Positions 61,957 through 64,000 of a stretch of DNA of 64,000 nt are shown here, in pieces. How positions within the stretch are numbered: position 1 is the first letter of the stretch; each line of letters opens with the position of its first letter. The translations under genes were made by a program, and so were the position numbers. The notes beneath the pieces were generated by a model. That model saw only the letters and a list, made by a program, of their open reading frames with translations. It was not told the origin of the DNA and searched no databases. The stretch spans positions 372,001 through 436,000 of the forward strand of contig NZ_JAHXBN010000011.1 of the NCBI RefSeq assembly GCF_019924045.1. The letters run 5' to 3'. The DNA is from Dyadobacter fermentans. GTDB lineage: Bacteria > Bacteroidota > Bacteroidia > Cytophagales > Spirosomataceae.

Positions 61957-62850
61957 ATGAATCCCTGGATTGAAGCCGCACGTCCCCGCACATTACCTCT
62001 CGCATTGTCTTGTATTTTAATGGGTTGCTTTCTGGCTGCGGCCTCAGGGCAATTTAGCTGGCCGGTGGCTGGTTTAAGCGTACTGACGACCATTCTCCTG
62101 CAAGTACTTTCCAACTTTGCCAATGACTATGGCGATGCGGTGAACGGTAAGGATACCGAACTGCGCGAAGGACCACGCAGGGCTGTGCATTCAGGACATA
62201 TCGCTGCTGCGAAAATGCTGCGGGCCATTATTCTTTTCTCGGTGCTGGCATTGATTTCGGGCATTACCTTGCTGACGATCGCGTTGAAAGGGGCGCCCGC
62301 AAACACATTCTGGGTGTTTCTGGGAATCGGCATTGCCTGCATCATCGCGGCTATCACGTACACGGCAGGCAAACGCCCCTATGGCTACGTTGGCCTGGGT
62401 GACCTCTCCGTTTTAATCTTTTTCGGATGGGTGGGCGTTATCGGTAGTAACTTTCTGCACACGCATATATGGAACTGGGGCTTGCTCTTGCCCGCAACCA
62501 GCTGCGGCCTATTTGCCGTAGGAGTATTGAATATCAATAACATAAGAGATATCGATTCCGACCGCGCCACGGGTAAAAACTCGATCCCGGTCCGCATTGG
62601 CCGTGAAAAAGCGATCGTTTATCACTGGGGCATTTTGCTGATCGGCATGCTTTGTGTGACCATTTACACGGCGCAGCATTTTTCCAGCTACACCAGCCTG
62701 ATCTTTTTCCTCAGCTTTCCGTTGTTTGTCAAAAACGGACTCGCTATTTCCCGGCTCACCAAAGCCAGTGAACTCGATCCATACCTGAAACAAATGGCGC
62801 TTTCCACCTTGCTTTTCGTGATCCTTTTCGGAATTGGAATTGTCCTTTAA
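61957..62850 (+). CDS. menA: 1,4-dihydroxy-2-naphthoate polyprenyltransferase
   Basis: A 297-residue membrane enzyme of menaquinone synthesis. ARPRTLPLALS, the first prenyl-diphosphate site NFANDYGDAVNGKD, and the second NNIRDIDSDRATGKNSIPVRIG are the UbiA/MenA motifs with Asp residues that bind Mg. About nine hydrophobic segments. The other men genes are not in the window. Its stop is 3 bp from that of the convergent SGNH gene. Confidence 0.93.
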   Translation: MNPWIEAARPRTLPLALSCILMGCFLAAASGQFSWPVAGLSVLTTILLQVLSNFANDYGDAVNGKDTELREGPRRAVHSGHIAAAKMLRAIILFSVLALISGITLLTIALKGAPANTFWVFLGIGIACIIAAITYTAGKRPYGYVGLGDLSVLIFFGWVGVIGSNFLHTHIWNWGLLLPATSCGLFAVGVLNINNIRDIDSDRATGKNSIPVRIGREKAIVYHWGILLIGMLCVTIYTAQHFSSYTSLIFFLSFPLFVKNGLAISRLTKASELDPYLKQMALSTLLFVILFGIGIVL

Positions 62851-62853
62851 TGG

Positions 62854-64000
62854 CTACTTTACGAAAGGTTTGATCGCATTACCCAGCAGGCTGTAACCCT
62901 TTTCATTGGGGTGCAGGCCGTCGGAAAAAAGCGACTCATCGATCTTGCCATCTTCTTTTAGAAATACTTTTCCCGGGTTCACAAACAATACATCGGCTTC
63001 GCCTGCAATTTGCACCAGTTTATCATTTAATACGGCTACACGCTCTTCCTGCTGGCGGCGCGGGTAAATGCCCATCATCACGATCTGCGCCTGCGGCTGG
63101 CGGTATTTGATCGTTTCAATAAGCTGCTTCCAGCCTGCGACAATCTCTTCGTCGCTGTTCAAACCGAGATTATTGGTACCGATATTGATGAAAATCTGTT
63201 TGGGCTTGAAATCGTCCAGTTCTCCGTGATAAATTCGCCACAGCACATTTTCGATGCGGTCCCAGCCGTAGCCCATATTCACCGAATTTTTCCCGAAAGT
63301 GCTCCCCCAGGAAGATTCACCCACCGCTCTCGGTCCTTTGGGTAAACCACCCCAGAAATGAGTGATCGAATTGCCGATCACCACCGTTGTCGGTGAGGTT
63401 TTTCGGTTGAGTCCGAGGATTTCCGAATGCCTTTTTTCCCAATCATAATTGTGCAACTCACGCATTTGCGTTGCCGGGCGAGTAGTCGAGCATTGGCCTG
63501 CGGGTTCATGCAATATCATTCTCAAATGCTTTTCATAGCCATCGGCATATTGCAGCATACCGAGGTCCGTCTGGTGCGTGCCGTCCACCGTCGATTCGTA
63601 GGTTTGGCCGAAATCTTCTTTCGGAATCAGGTAAATGTTTTGAAAACCCTGGGCTTTTAATGTCGCGAATGCGTCTTTCAACACGCCGTTGATCTCTGCG
63701 TAATAATGCTTGCTTTGCGGATTAATATCCTCTTCGGCATATCCCGCATGCTCCGCGAGCGCAATCGGCACGCCGGGGCGCTTATGGCGCAATGCCGTTA
63801 CCGTGTTGATTACCCGCTTCTTCACTTCTTCGGCCGTCAGTCCGAGCTTCGAATCGGGGCGAATGGTGAGGTTAGGGAGACAGTCGAGCACATAAATTTT
63901 CGCATCGATCTCGCCTATCAGATCCACCACTTCTTTTTCCAATCTCCCATTTCCGGAAAAACCCAGGTTGATCAACGGGCGGTCCATTTTTCGACCCAAT
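62854..64000 (-). CDS. Tandem SGNH/GDSL esterase, N-terminus beyond the window
   Basis: At least 381 residues; the frame runs off the right edge, so the N-terminus is missing. Two SGNH-type domains are visible. The first starts NLGFSGNGRLEKEV with HAGYAEED and VDGTHQTDLG (Asp/His site), the second has VVIGNSITHFWGG (nucleophile Ser), NIGTNNLG (Gly/Asn) and DGLHPNEKGY (Asp/His). Such enzymes deacylate sugars or lipids; a secreted location is common. The tandem form may be a carbohydrate esterase. The ATG nearest the edge (63987) may not be the true start. Confidence 0.85.
   Translation of the reverse strand, partial: LGRKMDRPLINLGFSGNGRLEKEVVDLIGEIDAKIYVLDCLPNLTIRPDSKLGLTAEEVKKRVINTVTALRHKRPGVPIALAEHAGYAEEDINPQSKHYYAEINGVLKDAFATLKAQGFQNIYLIPKEDFGQTYESTVDGTHQTDLGMLQYADGYEKHLRMILHEPAGQCSTTRPATQMRELHNYDWEKRHSEILGLNRKTSPTTVVIGNSITHFWGGLPKGPRAVGESSWGSTFGKNSVNMGYGWDRIENVLWRIYHGELDDFKPKQIFINIGTNNLGLNSDEEIVAGWKQLIETIKYRQPQAQIVMMGIYPRRQQEERVAVLNDKLVQIAGEADVLFVNPGKVFLKEDGKIDESLFSDGLHPNEKGYSLLGNAIKPFVK

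Noticed and set aside
1..64000. tRNA or rRNA genes, prophage, insertion sequence
   Set aside because: No T-loop GTTCGANTC pattern with matching stems, no transposase or integrase motifs and no rRNA core sequences were found by eye.

Overview
The window looks like a chromosomal segment of a Bacteroidota bacterium of the order Cytophagales, most likely Dyadobacter or a close Spirosomaceae relative. Supporting signs are a SusD-type lipoprotein, T9SS-type C-terminal domains on large secreted proteins, GWxTD, DUF5686 and GLPGLI-like envelope proteins, Bacteroidota-type -7 boxes of the form TAnnTTTG, few Shine-Dalgarno sequences and moderate GC. The genus is an inference. No rRNA, tRNA, prophage, insertion sequence or CRISPR array was recognised.

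Layout. 1-2.4 kb: the end of a SusD-like gene, a small lipoprotein and a Tat-signal aminotransferase. 2.46-2.62 kb: a nested palindromic REP-like element. 2.7-7 kb: an AEC permease, a secreted Hint-like protein, agmatine deiminase, a GH25 lysozyme and a small secreted protein. 7-10.8 kb: leuS with a palindromic in-frame insertion and an outer-membrane barrel. 10.9-18.1 kb: a ScfR/RamB-like regulator, a fatty acid hydroxylase/sterol desaturase, a glutaryl-CoA-type dehydrogenase, a HicA/HicB pair, a Tat-exported sugar isomerase-like protein and a COG2509 flavoprotein. 18.1-25.3 kb: a small promoter/operator locus, a CoA-type Nudix hydrolase, topoisomerase IV subunit A, a SanA-like protein and a DUF5686 protein. 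25.3-30.5 kb: an ABC ATPase with a nitroreductase, YbjQ, metF with a terminated leader, ElaA, YebC and a GreA/B-like protein. 30.8-34.5 kb: a giant secreted CotH protein. 34.6-43.1 kb: pyrB, an AlkD-like protein, a dienoyl-CoA reductase, a GWxTD lipoprotein, rlmB, mnmA, an L-domain secreted protein and a kinase-like hypothetical. 43.1-47.3 kb: a molybdenum-enzyme operon (mobA-fdhD-DUF7009-YdeP-like). 47.3-53.2 kb: GDPD, metX with a SAM-I riboswitch, an M28 peptidase, trehalase and a PhzF-like protein. 53.2-64 kb: an EamA transporter, an OmpA/LamG protein, an AT-rich gap, pth, pyrR, a secreted hypothetical, argS, glutathione peroxidase, DUF5618, menA and a tandem SGNH esterase cut by the window end.

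How the genes fit together. Most of the window is ordinary housekeeping content in short operons with many convergent, stop-overlapping pairs. The clearest functional unit is the molybdopterin oxidoreductase operon. Methionine and folate metabolism appears twice (metF, metX), each behind a probable RNA-based control element. The least explained parts are the Hint-like protein, the kinase-like protein beside the molybdenum operon, the hairpin/promoter overlap before the GreA/B-like gene, the 18.1 kb promoter/operator locus and several repeat families, two of which enter coding sequence.
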